7,712 bases of DNA. Origin: Oscillospiraceae bacterium. Its GTDB lineage: Bacteria; Bacillota; Clostridia; Oscillospirales; Oscillospiraceae. How positions within the stretch are numbered: the first letter of the stretch is position 1; the number at the start of each line of letters is the position of its first letter. A model generated the notes under the pieces. The model made no database searches. It was given only the letters and a program-made list of their open reading frames with translations, and was not told the origin of the DNA. This document shows, in pieces, positions 1-6,294 of the stretch. Location: contig JAFZQQ010000461.1 in the NCBI GenBank assembly GCA_017620315.1, positions 1 through 7,712 of the forward strand, written 5' to 3'. The position numbers and the translations under genes were made by a program.

Positions 1-162
1 GTTGCGGTTCACGACCTTCACCAGCCTCCCCGCGGGGTCGTCGGTCACGGAGGAACCGTTTATCACGAACACGAACACCAGCACCATCGCCGAGAGCAGC
101 AGTATCATCAGCGTGAACCACGCCGTAAGCCGCATTTTCGCGGACAGGTTGATCTTTGCCAT
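1..162 (-). CDS. Sensor histidine kinase, N-terminal fragment (cut by window edge)
   Basis: Only the first 54 codons are in the window; the gene continues past base 1. The start ATG (162-160) lies three bases after the stop of the response regulator gene and has an AGAGGA ribosome binding site seven bases upstream, inside the end of that gene. The peptide begins with a short basic stretch (K3, K9, R11), followed by one strongly hydrophobic segment at about residues 12-34 and then a polar, presumably extracytoplasmic, stretch (NGSSVTDDPAG). This is the usual beginning of a clostridial membrane histidine kinase: first membrane helix, sensor loop, then a second helix, HAMP, HisKA and ATPase domains, none of which are visible here. 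The kinase identity is inferred mainly from operon position behind an OmpR-type regulator. The signal sensed cannot be told. Confidence 0.8.
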   Translation of the reverse strand, partial: MAKINLSAKMRLTAWFTLMILLLSAMVLVFVFVINGSSVTDDPAGRLVKVVNRN

Positions 163-165
163 CTC

Positions 166-837
166 TCAGTCCTCTCTGAGCACCCATCCGGTGCCCCAGA
201 CGGTATGTATGAGCTTCTTGCCGAAGCCCGTGTCCATCTTCTTGCGAAGATAGCCGATGTACACATCCACGACGTTGGTGCCGCCCTCGTAGTCGTAGTT
301 CCAAAGGTTGTTCTCTATCATCTCGCGGGAGAGGACGACGCCGCGGTTTCGCAGCATATACTCAAGAAGCGAGAATTCCTTGGAGGTCAGGTCGATGGCC
401 TTTCCCGCCCGCGTGACCGTCTTTGCCGAGGCGTCGAGCGTCAGGTCGTCCATCGAGTAAACGTTTGAGCGGTTCTGGGTATACTTTCGCGTCATAGCGC
501 GGATCACCGCGAGCAGCTCGTCGAAATTGAAGGGCTTGACGAGATAGTAGTCCCCGCCGCTCTCCAGCCCCGCGACCTTGTCCGCAACGCTGTCGCGCGA
601 GGTGAGGAACAGCACCGGCGTCGCGTCGCCGCGAGAGCGCAGCGTGCGCACCAGCGTCAACCCGTCCATCTTCGGCATCATGATGTCCAACACGATCACG
701 TCGTAGGACGCGCAGGCCATATATTCCAGCGCCTCGACCCCGTTATAGCATTTGTCCACGCTGTAGCCCTCGTCCTCGATCGCCTCGGCGATGATGGCGT
801 TGAGGTGCTTTTCGTCCTCCACGACCAGTATCCTCAC
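166..837 (-). CDS. OmpR/PhoB-family response regulator
   Basis: A 223-residue DNA-binding response regulator, normal length for the family. Receiver domain, residues 1-115: acidic pair E7/D8, phospho-acceptor D51 in LDIMMPKMDG, switch T79, and conserved K101 in LVKPF. The usual GADDY before this lysine reads GGDYY here. The winged-helix output domain spans about 128-221: DLTSKEFSLLEYMLRNRG, the recognition region around NVVDVYIGYLRKK, and a C-terminal hairpin reading HTVWGTGWVLRED where most relatives have TVRGVGY. I chose the GTG at 837-835 because it begins the core VRILVVEDE and has a G-rich ribosome binding site (AGAGGGGGG) seven bases upstream. An in-frame ATG at 870 would add eleven residues without a good site. 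The regulator is transcribed with the kinase and divergently from tdh. Its target genes are unknown; autoregulation through the shared promoter region is possible. Confidence 0.93.
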   Translation of the reverse strand: MRILVVEDEKHLNAIIAEAIEDEGYSVDKCYNGVEALEYMACASYDVIVLDIMMPKMDGLTLVRTLRSRGDATPVLFLTSRDSVADKVAGLESGGDYYLVKPFNFDELLAVIRAMTRKYTQNRSNVYSMDDLTLDASAKTVTRAGKAIDLTSKEFSLLEYMLRNRGVVLSREMIENNLWNYDYEGGTNVVDVYIGYLRKKMDTGFGKKLIHTVWGTGWVLRED

Positions 838-890
838 GGTGCATCCCCCCTCTGCGCGGAAGCTTATCAAAAATCTCTAAGAATAATATG

Positions 891-919
891 AATATACCAC
901 CCCTTAATGCGCTTGACAA
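891..919 (-). promoter_or_regulatory. Predicted sigma-A promoter of the response regulator operon
   Basis: On the minus strand the -35 box TTGTCA (919-914) is followed by exactly 17 bases and then TATATT (896-891), preceded by TGG, which makes an extended -10 element. Transcription would start near 884, giving a leader of about 46 bases before the GTG start. The -35 box overlaps the -35 box of the divergent tdh promoter by five bases. Seen by eye only; no start-site data. Confidence 0.6.
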
Positions 920-941
920 TCTTAAAATTGCGTACTAATAT
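913..941 (+). promoter_or_regulatory. Predicted sigma-A promoter of tdh-kbl
   Basis: A perfect -35 hexamer TTGACA (913-918), an exact 17-base spacer and a near-consensus -10 box TAATAT (936-941). The start of transcription would be near 948, leaving a leader of about 47 bases before the tdh start codon. The surrounding 860-985 stretch is much richer in A and T than the genes on either side. No riboswitch-sized structure is seen in the leader. Confidence 0.72.
917..930. promoter_or_regulatory. Possible operator: imperfect palindrome in the tdh promoter spacer
   Basis: CAATCTTAAAATTG has two 7-base arms matching at six of seven positions. It begins inside the tdh -35 box and covers most of its spacer, and it also touches the -35 box of the divergent promoter. 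A protein bound here could affect both promoters. A short AT-rich palindrome can arise by chance, so this is only a candidate. Confidence 0.25.
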
Positions 942-994
942 GTTCTCAGCTCAAAGACAACGAGCGCAAAATATGTTTTTGTATGGAGGACATT

Positions 995-2035
995 ATGGCG
1001 CGTATGATGGACGCAATCGTAAAGCCGACTGCCGGTCCCGGTCTGGAGCTCCGGCAGGTGCCGGTCCCCGTCCCCGGCCCCGGCGAGGTACTGATCAAGA
1101 TCCACAAGACCGCGATCTGCGGCACGGACGTTCACATCTATGACTGGAACGAGTGGTCTGCGCAGCATGTGAAGCCGCCCATGGTCATCGGGCATGAGTA
1201 CGTCGGCGAGATCGCCGAGCTCGGCGCGGGCGTGACCGGACTTACCATCGGCCAGCGCGTTTCCGGTGAGGGCCACATCACCTGCGGACACTGCCGCAAC
1301 TGCCACACGGGCAACATCCAGTGGTGCAAGAACACCAACAGCGTCGGCGTGGACCGCGACGGCGCGTTCGCGGAGTACGTCTGCATCCCCGCGACCAATG
1401 TTATCATCATCGATCCATCGCTCGACGAGGACATCGTCGCCATGTTTGACGCCGTGGGCAACGCCACGCACACCGCGCTGATGTTCAACCTCGTCGGAGA
1501 GGACGTGCTCATCACCGGCGCCGGCCCCGTCGGCATCCTTGCCGTCGCCATCGCGAAGTACGCCGGCGCGCGCCGCGTCATCGTCACCGACCTCAACGAC
1601 TATCGGCTCGGCCTCGCGAGGAAGATGGGCGCGGACGCCGCGATCAACACCCTGAACGAGGATATCCACGAGGCGATGAGCAAGCAGGGGCTCACCGAGG
1701 GCTTCGACGTCGGCTTCGAGATGTCGGGCAGCGGCGCGGCGCTCAACCAGATGATCTCCGTCATGCGCAACGGCGGCAAGATCAGCCTGCTCGGGCTTGG
1801 CAACGCCCCCATCCAGCTCAACATGAACGACGTCATCGGCAAGGGCCTGTGCCTGCAGGGCATCTACGGCAGAAAGATGGACAACTGGCACCAGATGAGC
1901 TACATGGTGCAGGGCGGTCTCGACCTCTCTCCCGCGATCACGCACCGCTTCCACTACACCGAGTTTGAAAAGGGCTTTGAGGCGATGCACAGCGGCAAGT
2001 CCGGCAAGGTCATTCTCGACTGGACAAAGAAATAA
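995..2035 (+). CDS. tdh: L-threonine 3-dehydrogenase (zinc, NAD-dependent)
   Basis: Oxidises L-threonine to 2-amino-3-ketobutyrate with NAD in the cytoplasm, the first step of threonine breakdown to glycine. The product is 346 residues, close to the 341 of E. coli Tdh, and similar throughout by recall ([58 protein letters not shown]). Medium-chain dehydrogenase signs: catalytic zinc ligands C42, H67 and E68; structural zinc cysteines C97, C100, C103 and C111; Rossmann motif GAGPVG at 175-180; and D199 at the end of the next strand, fitting NAD rather than NADP. The ATG at 995 is preferred since GGAGG lies five bases upstream. An in-frame ATG at 983 overlaps that site, and those at 1004 and 1007 are too far from it. 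First gene of an operon with kbl. Confidence 0.95.
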   Translation: MARMMDAIVKPTAGPGLELRQVPVPVPGPGEVLIKIHKTAICGTDVHIYDWNEWSAQHVKPPMVIGHEYVGEIAELGAGVTGLTIGQRVSGEGHITCGHCRNCHTGNIQWCKNTNSVGVDRDGAFAEYVCIPATNVIIIDPSLDEDIVAMFDAVGNATHTALMFNLVGEDVLITGAGPVGILAVAIAKYAGARRVIVTDLNDYRLGLARKMGADAAINTLNEDIHEAMSKQGLTEGFDVGFEMSGSGAALNQMISVMRNGGKISLLGLGNAPIQLNMNDVIGKGLCLQGIYGRKMDNWHQMSYMVQGGLDLSPAITHRFHYTEFEKGFEAMHSGKSGKVILDWTKK

Positions 2036-2040
2036 AGGAA

Positions 2041-2090
2041 ACTCCTCAGTCAGCCGCTTTGCGGCTGCCAGCTCCCCTTTCAGGGGAGCC
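2041..2090 (+). repeat. Double-hairpin intergenic repeat (REP/MITE-like) between tdh and kbl
   Basis: Two perfect hairpins stand side by side: CAGCCGC-TTT-GCGGCTG (2051-2067, 7 bp stem) and GCTCCCCT-TTC-AGGGGAGC (2071-2089, 8 bp stem), preceded by ACTCCTCAGT. Short elements of this pattern (CTCAGTCAGC..., then GCTCCC...GGGAGCC) recur, from memory, in intergenic regions of gut Oscillospiraceae and relatives. The element starts six bases after the tdh stop and ends about 25 bases before kbl. Neither hairpin is followed by a T run, so they are unlikely to be intrinsic terminators. They may protect the upstream messenger RNA or tune the tdh to kbl ratio. Copy number cannot be judged from one window. 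Confidence 0.6.
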
Positions 2091-2094
2091 AAAA

Positions 2095-2118
2095 ATGAAA
2101 AAAGGATGGATATTATGA
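2095..2118 (+). other. Possible seven-residue mini-ORF coupled to kbl
   Basis: An ATG at 2095 opens a seven-codon frame (MKKGWIL) whose TGA overlaps the kbl ATG as ATGA. An AGGGGAG sequence (2082-2088), itself the 3' arm of the second repeat hairpin, lies six bases upstream and could serve as ribosome binding site. This is the geometry of translational coupling, but a frame this short can occur by chance. Confidence 0.15.
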
Positions 2119-3302
2119 AGTCTGCATACGAAAGCTTTGCCGCCGAGCTTGCGGCTATCCGCGAGGCGGGTACCTATAAGGACGAGCGCATCATCACCAC
2201 GCCCCAGCGCTCCCGCATCGACACCACGCAGGCCAAGCGCGTGGTCAATATGTGCGCGAACAACTATCTCGGGCTTTCCGACAATGAGCGCCTGATCAAG
2301 GCGGCGAAGGAGAGCTATGACAAGTGGGGCTTTGGCCTTTCCTCCGTCCGTTTCATCTGCGGCACGCAGGAGATCCACAAGCAGCTCGAGCGCAAGATCG
2401 CCGATTTCGTCGGCATGGAGGATGCGATCCTCTACTCCTCCTGCTTCGACGCGAACGGCGGCCTCTTCGAGACCCTGCTCGGCGCGGACGACGCGATCAT
2501 CTCCGACGAGCTGAACCACGCCTCCATCATCGACGGCGTCCGCCTGTGCAAGGCGCACCGCTATCGCTATAAGAACAGCGACATGAACGACCTGCGCGCC
2601 CAGCTTGAGGACGCGCGCAAGGCGGGCTGCAAGAAGATCATGATCGCCACCGACGGCGTTTTCTCCATGGACGGTTACATCGCCAACCTCAAGGGCATCT
2701 GCGACCTCGCCGACGAGTTCGACGCGCTCGTGATGGTCGACGACAGCCACGCCGTCGGCTTTATGGGCGAGCACGGCCGCGGCACGCCCGAGTTCTGCGG
2801 CGTGATGGGCAGGGTCGACGTCCTGACCGGCACCTTCGGCAAGGCGATGGGCGGCGCCTCCGGCGGCTACACCGCCGCAAAGCGCGAGATCGTCGACCTG
2901 CTGCGCCAGCGCAGCCGCCCGTACCTGTTCTCCAACTCCCTCGCTCCGGCGATCTGCGCGGCGACCATCGCGACCATCGATATGCTCAATGAGTCCACCG
3001 CCCTGCGCGACAAGGTGCACGAGAACGCGCGCTACTTCCGCGCCGAGATGGAGAAGCTCGGCTTCGACCTGCTCCCCGGCGAGCACCCGATCGTCCCGGT
3101 CATGCTCTACGACCCGAAGGTCGCCAACGAGTTCGCCCGCCGTATGCTCGACAAGGGCGTCTACGTCGTCGGCTTCTGCTATCCCGTCGTTCCCAAGGGC
3201 CGCGACCGCGTCCGCACCCAGATCTCCGCGGGCCACACGAAGGAAGACCTCGATTTCGCTGTCAAGTGCTTCGGCGAGGTCAAAAAGGAAATGGGTATCT
3301 GA
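2115..3302 (+). CDS. kbl: Glycine C-acetyltransferase (2-amino-3-ketobutyrate CoA ligase)
   Basis: A PLP enzyme of the alpha-oxoamine synthase family. It cleaves 2-amino-3-ketobutyrate, the Tdh product, with CoA to give glycine and acetyl-CoA. The 395 residues match the 398 of E. coli Kbl in length, and long blocks look nearly the same ([63 protein letters not shown]). Visible active-site residues: H136 in LNHASI, which stacks on the cofactor; D210 in VDDSHAVGF; and the Schiff-base lysine K243 in GTFGKAMGG. The frame is open upstream through the repeat. I chose the ATG at 2115, with AAAAAAGGA eight bases upstream, since the next in-frame ATG (2106) lies inside that site. It is 79 bases behind tdh and shares its promoter; the stop is followed by the hairpin at 3323. 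Confidence 0.96.
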   Translation: MKSAYESFAAELAAIREAGTYKDERIITTPQRSRIDTTQAKRVVNMCANNYLGLSDNERLIKAAKESYDKWGFGLSSVRFICGTQEIHKQLERKIADFVGMEDAILYSSCFDANGGLFETLLGADDAIISDELNHASIIDGVRLCKAHRYRYKNSDMNDLRAQLEDARKAGCKKIMIATDGVFSMDGYIANLKGICDLADEFDALVMVDDSHAVGFMGEHGRGTPEFCGVMGRVDVLTGTFGKAMGGASGGYTAAKREIVDLLRQRSRPYLFSNSLAPAICAATIATIDMLNESTALRDKVHENARYFRAEMEKLGFDLLPGEHPIVPVMLYDPKVANEFARRMLDKGVYVVGFCYPVVPKGRDRVRTQISAGHTKEDLDFAVKCFGEVKKEMGI

Positions 3303-3322
3303 GCCAAACGTTATGTAAACCG

Positions 3323-3359
3323 AACGCCTCCGAAGACGTTGCTGCCTTCGGAGGCGTTT
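3323..3359. terminator. Convergent-gene terminator hairpin after kbl
   Basis: A perfect 13 bp stem (AACGCCTCCGAAG at 3323-3335 pairing with CTTCGGAGGCGTT at 3346-3358) with a 10-base loop. It starts about 20 bases after the kbl stop and lies 14 bases beyond the end of the transporter gene on the other strand. The following sequence is only moderately T-rich on either strand (GTTTACTGTATAT on plus, CGGTTTACAT on minus). The position between two converging genes suggests a bidirectional terminator. Confidence 0.7.
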
Positions 3360-3371
3360 ACTGTATATAAA

Positions 3372-4481
3372 TCATATATCGATATCCATCGCGATCTGAA
3401 ACTCGTATTCGGGAAACGCCTTTTTTACGTCGTCACAGATGGCGTTGAAGGTCTCCTCGCGGTTTTCGAGGGCGTAATCGAGCACGGCGTCGAAGCCGGC
3501 GCGTTTTCGTTCCTCATCCACGAAAAAGCCGTGCAGCTGCAAAAGCCCCTCGTGCTTGCGGACGACCTCGTAAATGCGGTCGCGCATGTCGTCGGAGTTG
3601 CGGTCATTGGAATAGATGCCGATGCCGGTGAGCAGGACGTTGTGCTTTTTCAGCACGGTCTCGGAAATGCGGCGCTCCATGCGGTCGATCTGCGTGGCGG
3701 TCATCGTGTCCGCTACCTCGACGTGGACCGAGCCGACCAGCCGTTCGGGGCCGTAGCTGTGCAGGATCAGGTCGTATGCGCCCTGCGCGTCGGGATCGTC
3801 GCAGATGGTGCGGCGGATCTGTCGCGTCAGCTCGACGTCCATGCGTTTGCCCAGCACCTCGTCCATGCCGTCGCGCAGAAGCTCGACGCCGGCACGGATG
3901 ATGAACACGGAAAGCGCGACGCTGACCCAGGCCTCTATATTGATCCCGCTGAAAAGGAAGAGCAGCGCAGACGCCAGCACCGCCGCCGAAAGCAGCGCGT
4001 CAAGCTTTGCGTCCGCTCCGGAGGCTTGCAGCGAGGTGGAATTGACGCGCTCTCCGATGCGAGCGATATACCGCCCGAGCAGAAGCTTCACCGCGACGGA
4101 GCCGCCGATAAAGATGAGCGATGCTGTGGAGTAGGCGGGCGCCTCGGGCTTGAGGATGCCCTTCACAGACTCAACAAAAGCAGTGACGCCGGCGTAGAGC
4201 ACGAGAGCCGCGACGATGAGCCCGGTGAGGTATTCGATGCGCCCATAACCGAGCGGGTGCTTTTTATCCGGCTTTTTGGCGGCGAGCTTCGTGCCGATAA
4301 CGGTGAGGATGGACGAGAGCGCGTCGCTCAGGTTGTTGACGGCGTCGAGCACCATCGTCATCGAATGGACCGCAAGCCCGATCAGGACCTTGGCAAGGGC
4401 GAGCAGGGCGTTCACCGTGATGCCGACCGCGCCCGCGCGGACGATCTCGGCGTCCCGCGTGCGGCTTGTTGGTTGAGACAT
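3372..4481 (-). CDS. Cation diffusion facilitator transporter with extra C-terminal domain
   Basis: A membrane exporter of divalent metal ions, normally driven by proton exchange and working as a dimer. The 369 residues include about five or six hydrophobic stretches (roughly 15-38, 42-62, 84-104, 118-136, 162-180, 183-200) and the family signature HPLGYGRIE at 75-83. The metal site appears as D46xxxN50 (DAVNNLSDA) in helix 2 and D157xxxD161 (ADAKLDA) in helix 5. Having Asp and Asn instead of the His of zinc exporters hints at Mn or Fe, but the metal is not proven. A cytoplasmic dimerisation domain follows (about 217-290). A further 75 residues (about 297-369) show the same helix-strand-helix-strand order, suggesting a duplication; simple relatives end near 300. 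The ATG at 4481 has AAAAGGAGG eight bases upstream; the ATG at 4550 lies inside the hydrogenase terminator. Confidence 0.9.
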   Translation of the reverse strand: MSQPTSRTRDAEIVRAGAVGITVNALLALAKVLIGLAVHSMTMVLDAVNNLSDALSSILTVIGTKLAAKKPDKKHPLGYGRIEYLTGLIVAALVLYAGVTAFVESVKGILKPEAPAYSTASLIFIGGSVAVKLLLGRYIARIGERVNSTSLQASGADAKLDALLSAAVLASALLFLFSGINIEAWVSVALSVFIIRAGVELLRDGMDEVLGKRMDVELTRQIRRTICDDPDAQGAYDLILHSYGPERLVGSVHVEVADTMTATQIDRMERRISETVLKKHNVLLTGIGIYSNDRNSDDMRDRIYEVVRKHEGLLQLHGFFVDEERKRAGFDAVLDYALENREETFNAICDDVKKAFPEYEFQIAMDIDI

Positions 4482-4505
4482 GGCAAAGACCTCCTTTTGA
4501 GTGAA

Positions 4506-4534
4506 AGCATACCACGCGCAGAGAAAAAAGTAAA
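4506..4534 (-). promoter_or_regulatory. Possible promoter of the cation transporter gene
   Basis: On the minus strand TTTACT (4534-4529) is followed by 17 bases and TATGCT (4511-4506), preceded by TGG, an extended -10 motif. Transcription would begin near 4499, right at the ribosome binding site (AAAAGGAGG, 4498-4490), so the leader would be very short. The -35 box falls in the T-tract region of the hydrogenase terminator. Plausible but unproven; the gene may instead depend on read-through. Confidence 0.4.
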
Positions 4535-4560
4535 GCGCCGCAGTTTTCAAACTGCGGCGT
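4524..4560 (-). terminator. Rho-independent terminator of the hydrogenase operon
   Basis: On the minus strand, 20 bases after the hydA stop, CGCCGCAGTT and AACTGCGGCG form a perfect 10 bp stem (4559-4550 with 4545-4536) around a TGAA loop. The stem is followed by CTTTACTTTTTT, a good T tract. The stem can be extended by the flanking A and T bases. This marks hydA as the last gene of its operon. Confidence 0.88.
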
Positions 4561-4579
4561 TTACTTATAAAATCATGGT

Positions 4580-6289
4580 TTACTTCTTGCCGGCCTTCTT
4601 GACGTAGCTGACGTGCAGAAGCTTGTGGGCCTTCTTTTCGCCTAACTTTTCCAGAAGCTCCGTCGCGATGGGGTTGCGCTCGGCGCGCTTGAAGGGGGCG
4701 GAGTGGTCGACCGCCGCAAGACCCTCGCCGCGTGCAAGCTTGGTCTGGTGGAAGCCCTGGGGCTGTCCCGCGCCGCCGACGCAGCCGCCCTGGCAGGTCA
4801 TGACCTCGATGAGGTGATAGAACTTGGTGCCCTCGTCGATCTCCTTGAGCAGCTTGCGCGCGTTGACAAGGCCGTTGACGATGGCAAGGCGTATCTCCTG
4901 ATCGCCCAAGTGCAGCGTCGCCTCCTTGATCGGAGCGTCGCCGCGCAGACCCATGAACTCGATCTCGCGCAGAGCGTTCTTGCTCTTGTCGGGCACGCAG
5001 TGGCGCACGACCGCCTCGGCGACGCCGCCGGTGGTGCCGTAGATCGCCGCCGCGCCGGAGCCCATGCCGAACGGAAGGTCGGGGGACTCGAGCTCGACCT
5101 CGTCGAGCTGGATGCCGGTCTCGCGGATCATGTCGATGATCTCACGGGTGGTGAGCACGAGGTCGACGTCGGGCATGCCGTCGTGCTGGAACTCGTCGCG
5201 CGCGGCCTCCATCTTCTTGGCGGTGCAGGGCATGATGGCAATGTGGTAGGTCCTGCGGCCGTCCTCGGCGTCCTTCGCGGCGTACTTGTCGCGCAGCACC
5301 GCGGCGAACATCTGCATCGGGGACTTGCAGGTGGAGATGTTTTTGAGGTAGTCGGGGTTCTCGAACTCCAGATACTTGACCCACGCGGGGCAGCAGGAGG
5401 TGAACATCGGGAACGGGCCGCCCTTGGCGAGGCGCTCCTTGAATTCCTCCGCCTCGGAGATGGTGGTGAGGTCGGCGCCGAAGGTGGTGTCATAGACCTC
5501 GTCCACGCCCATCAGCTTGAGCGCGGTGACGAGCTTGTCGAGCACGTTCTGACCCACGGGGATGCCGAACGCCTCGCCGACGGCGACGCGGACCGCGGGC
5601 GCGATCTGGATGACGACGCGCTTCTTGGGGTCGTGGATGGCGGCCCAGGCCTTGCCGATCTCGTCCTTGACGGTGATGGCGCCGGTGGGGCACACCGCGG
5701 CGCACTGGCCGCAGCTGACGCACTTGGTCTCGCTGAGCTTGCGGTCGAACGCGGGCGCAATCTGCATACGGGAGCCGCGGCTGACGAAGTCGATGATGTT
5801 CATGCCCTGCATCTCCTCGCAGACGCGCACGCAGTCGCCGCAGAGGATGCACTTGTTCGGGTCGCGGAAGATCGCCGGGCTGGACTCGTCGTACTCCGCG
5901 CGGTCGCGCGTGTCCTTAAAGCGGACGCGGTGGACGCCGAACTGCTGAGCCAGCTCCTGCAGACGGCAGTTGCCGCTCTTGGCGCAGGTGGTGCAGTTGC
6001 AGTCGTGAGAGGCGAGCATCAGTTCGAGGATCATGCGGCGGTGCTTCAGAAGACGCATGCTGTTGGTCTTGATCTTCATGCCGTCGCGCGGCTCGAGAGA
6101 GCAGGCGGCGTCGATCTTGCCGCGCTCGTCCTCGACGATGCACATACGGCAGGCGCCGTAGGTGGAAAGGTCGGAGTGATAGCAGAAGGTGGGCATCTCG
6201 ATGCCTGCCTTGCGGATAACGGACAGAACGTTTTTCTCGCCGTCAAAGGCGACGCGCTGACCGTCGACGATCATAAATCCCTTTGCCAT
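4580..6289 (-). CDS. hydA: [FeFe] hydrogenase catalytic subunit (HydABC-type)
   Basis: Makes H2 from protons (or the reverse) at the H-cluster in the cytoplasm. The 569 residues contain, in order: an N-terminal [2Fe-2S] domain (C36, C47, C50, C63); a His-ligated [4Fe-4S] site (H95, C99, C102, C108); two ferredoxin-type [4Fe-4S] sites (C147/150/153/157 and C190/193/196/200); and the H-cluster domain. The three H-cluster motifs are TSCCPAW (C299, C300), MPCTAKK (C355, K358) and EVMTCQGGC (C499, C503). These match, as far as I recall, the numbering of Clostridium pasteurianum CpI, as do its proton-path residues E279, E282, R286 and S319. The ATG at 6289 has GGGAGGAG eight bases upstream; a GTG at 6298 overlaps the hydB stop but is too close to that site. 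It lies five bases after hydB, which suggests NAD(P)H/ferredoxin-linked activity. Maturases HydEFG are not in the window. Confidence 0.95.
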   Translation of the reverse strand: MAKGFMIVDGQRVAFDGEKNVLSVIRKAGIEMPTFCYHSDLSTYGACRMCIVEDERGKIDAACSLEPRDGMKIKTNSMRLLKHRRMILELMLASHDCNCTTCAKSGNCRLQELAQQFGVHRVRFKDTRDRAEYDESSPAIFRDPNKCILCGDCVRVCEEMQGMNIIDFVSRGSRMQIAPAFDRKLSETKCVSCGQCAAVCPTGAITVKDEIGKAWAAIHDPKKRVVIQIAPAVRVAVGEAFGIPVGQNVLDKLVTALKLMGVDEVYDTTFGADLTTISEAEEFKERLAKGGPFPMFTSCCPAWVKYLEFENPDYLKNISTCKSPMQMFAAVLRDKYAAKDAEDGRRTYHIAIMPCTAKKMEAARDEFQHDGMPDVDLVLTTREIIDMIRETGIQLDEVELESPDLPFGMGSGAAAIYGTTGGVAEAVVRHCVPDKSKNALREIEFMGLRGDAPIKEATLHLGDQEIRLAIVNGLVNARKLLKEIDEGTKFYHLIEVMTCQGGCVGGAGQPQGFHQTKLARGEGLAAVDHSAPFKRAERNPIATELLEKLGEKKAHKLLHVSYVKKAGKK

Positions 6290-6294
6290 TGCGC

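Noticed and set aside
942..994. Riboswitch or attenuator in the tdh leader
   Set aside because: The leader from the predicted start is only about 47 bases, with no stable hairpin or T tract.
2051..2089. Intrinsic terminator between tdh and kbl
   Set aside because: Stable hairpins but no following T run (CAAAAATGAAAA follows), and kbl is needed with tdh. A repeat element explains it better.
935..2092. Long antisense open frame (385 codons) opposite tdh
   Set aside because: It is a mirror of GC-rich codon use in tdh. The conceptual protein is low-complexity (Ala, Val, Asp, His rich), resembles no family, and tdh is certain.
1965..2114. Upstream extension of kbl into the tdh coding region
   Set aside because: The frame is open, but it would add 50 residues absent from the family and read through the repeat. 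The ATG at 2115 has a proper ribosome site and gives the normal length.
2046..3236. Long antisense open frame (396 codons) opposite kbl
   Set aside because: Same mirror effect; no ribosome site or domain, while kbl is unmistakable.
3339..4607. 422-codon plus-strand open frame opposite the cation transporter
   Set aside because: It begins within the terminator hairpin and runs antisense through the transporter and the next terminator; no ribosome site or recognisable domain.
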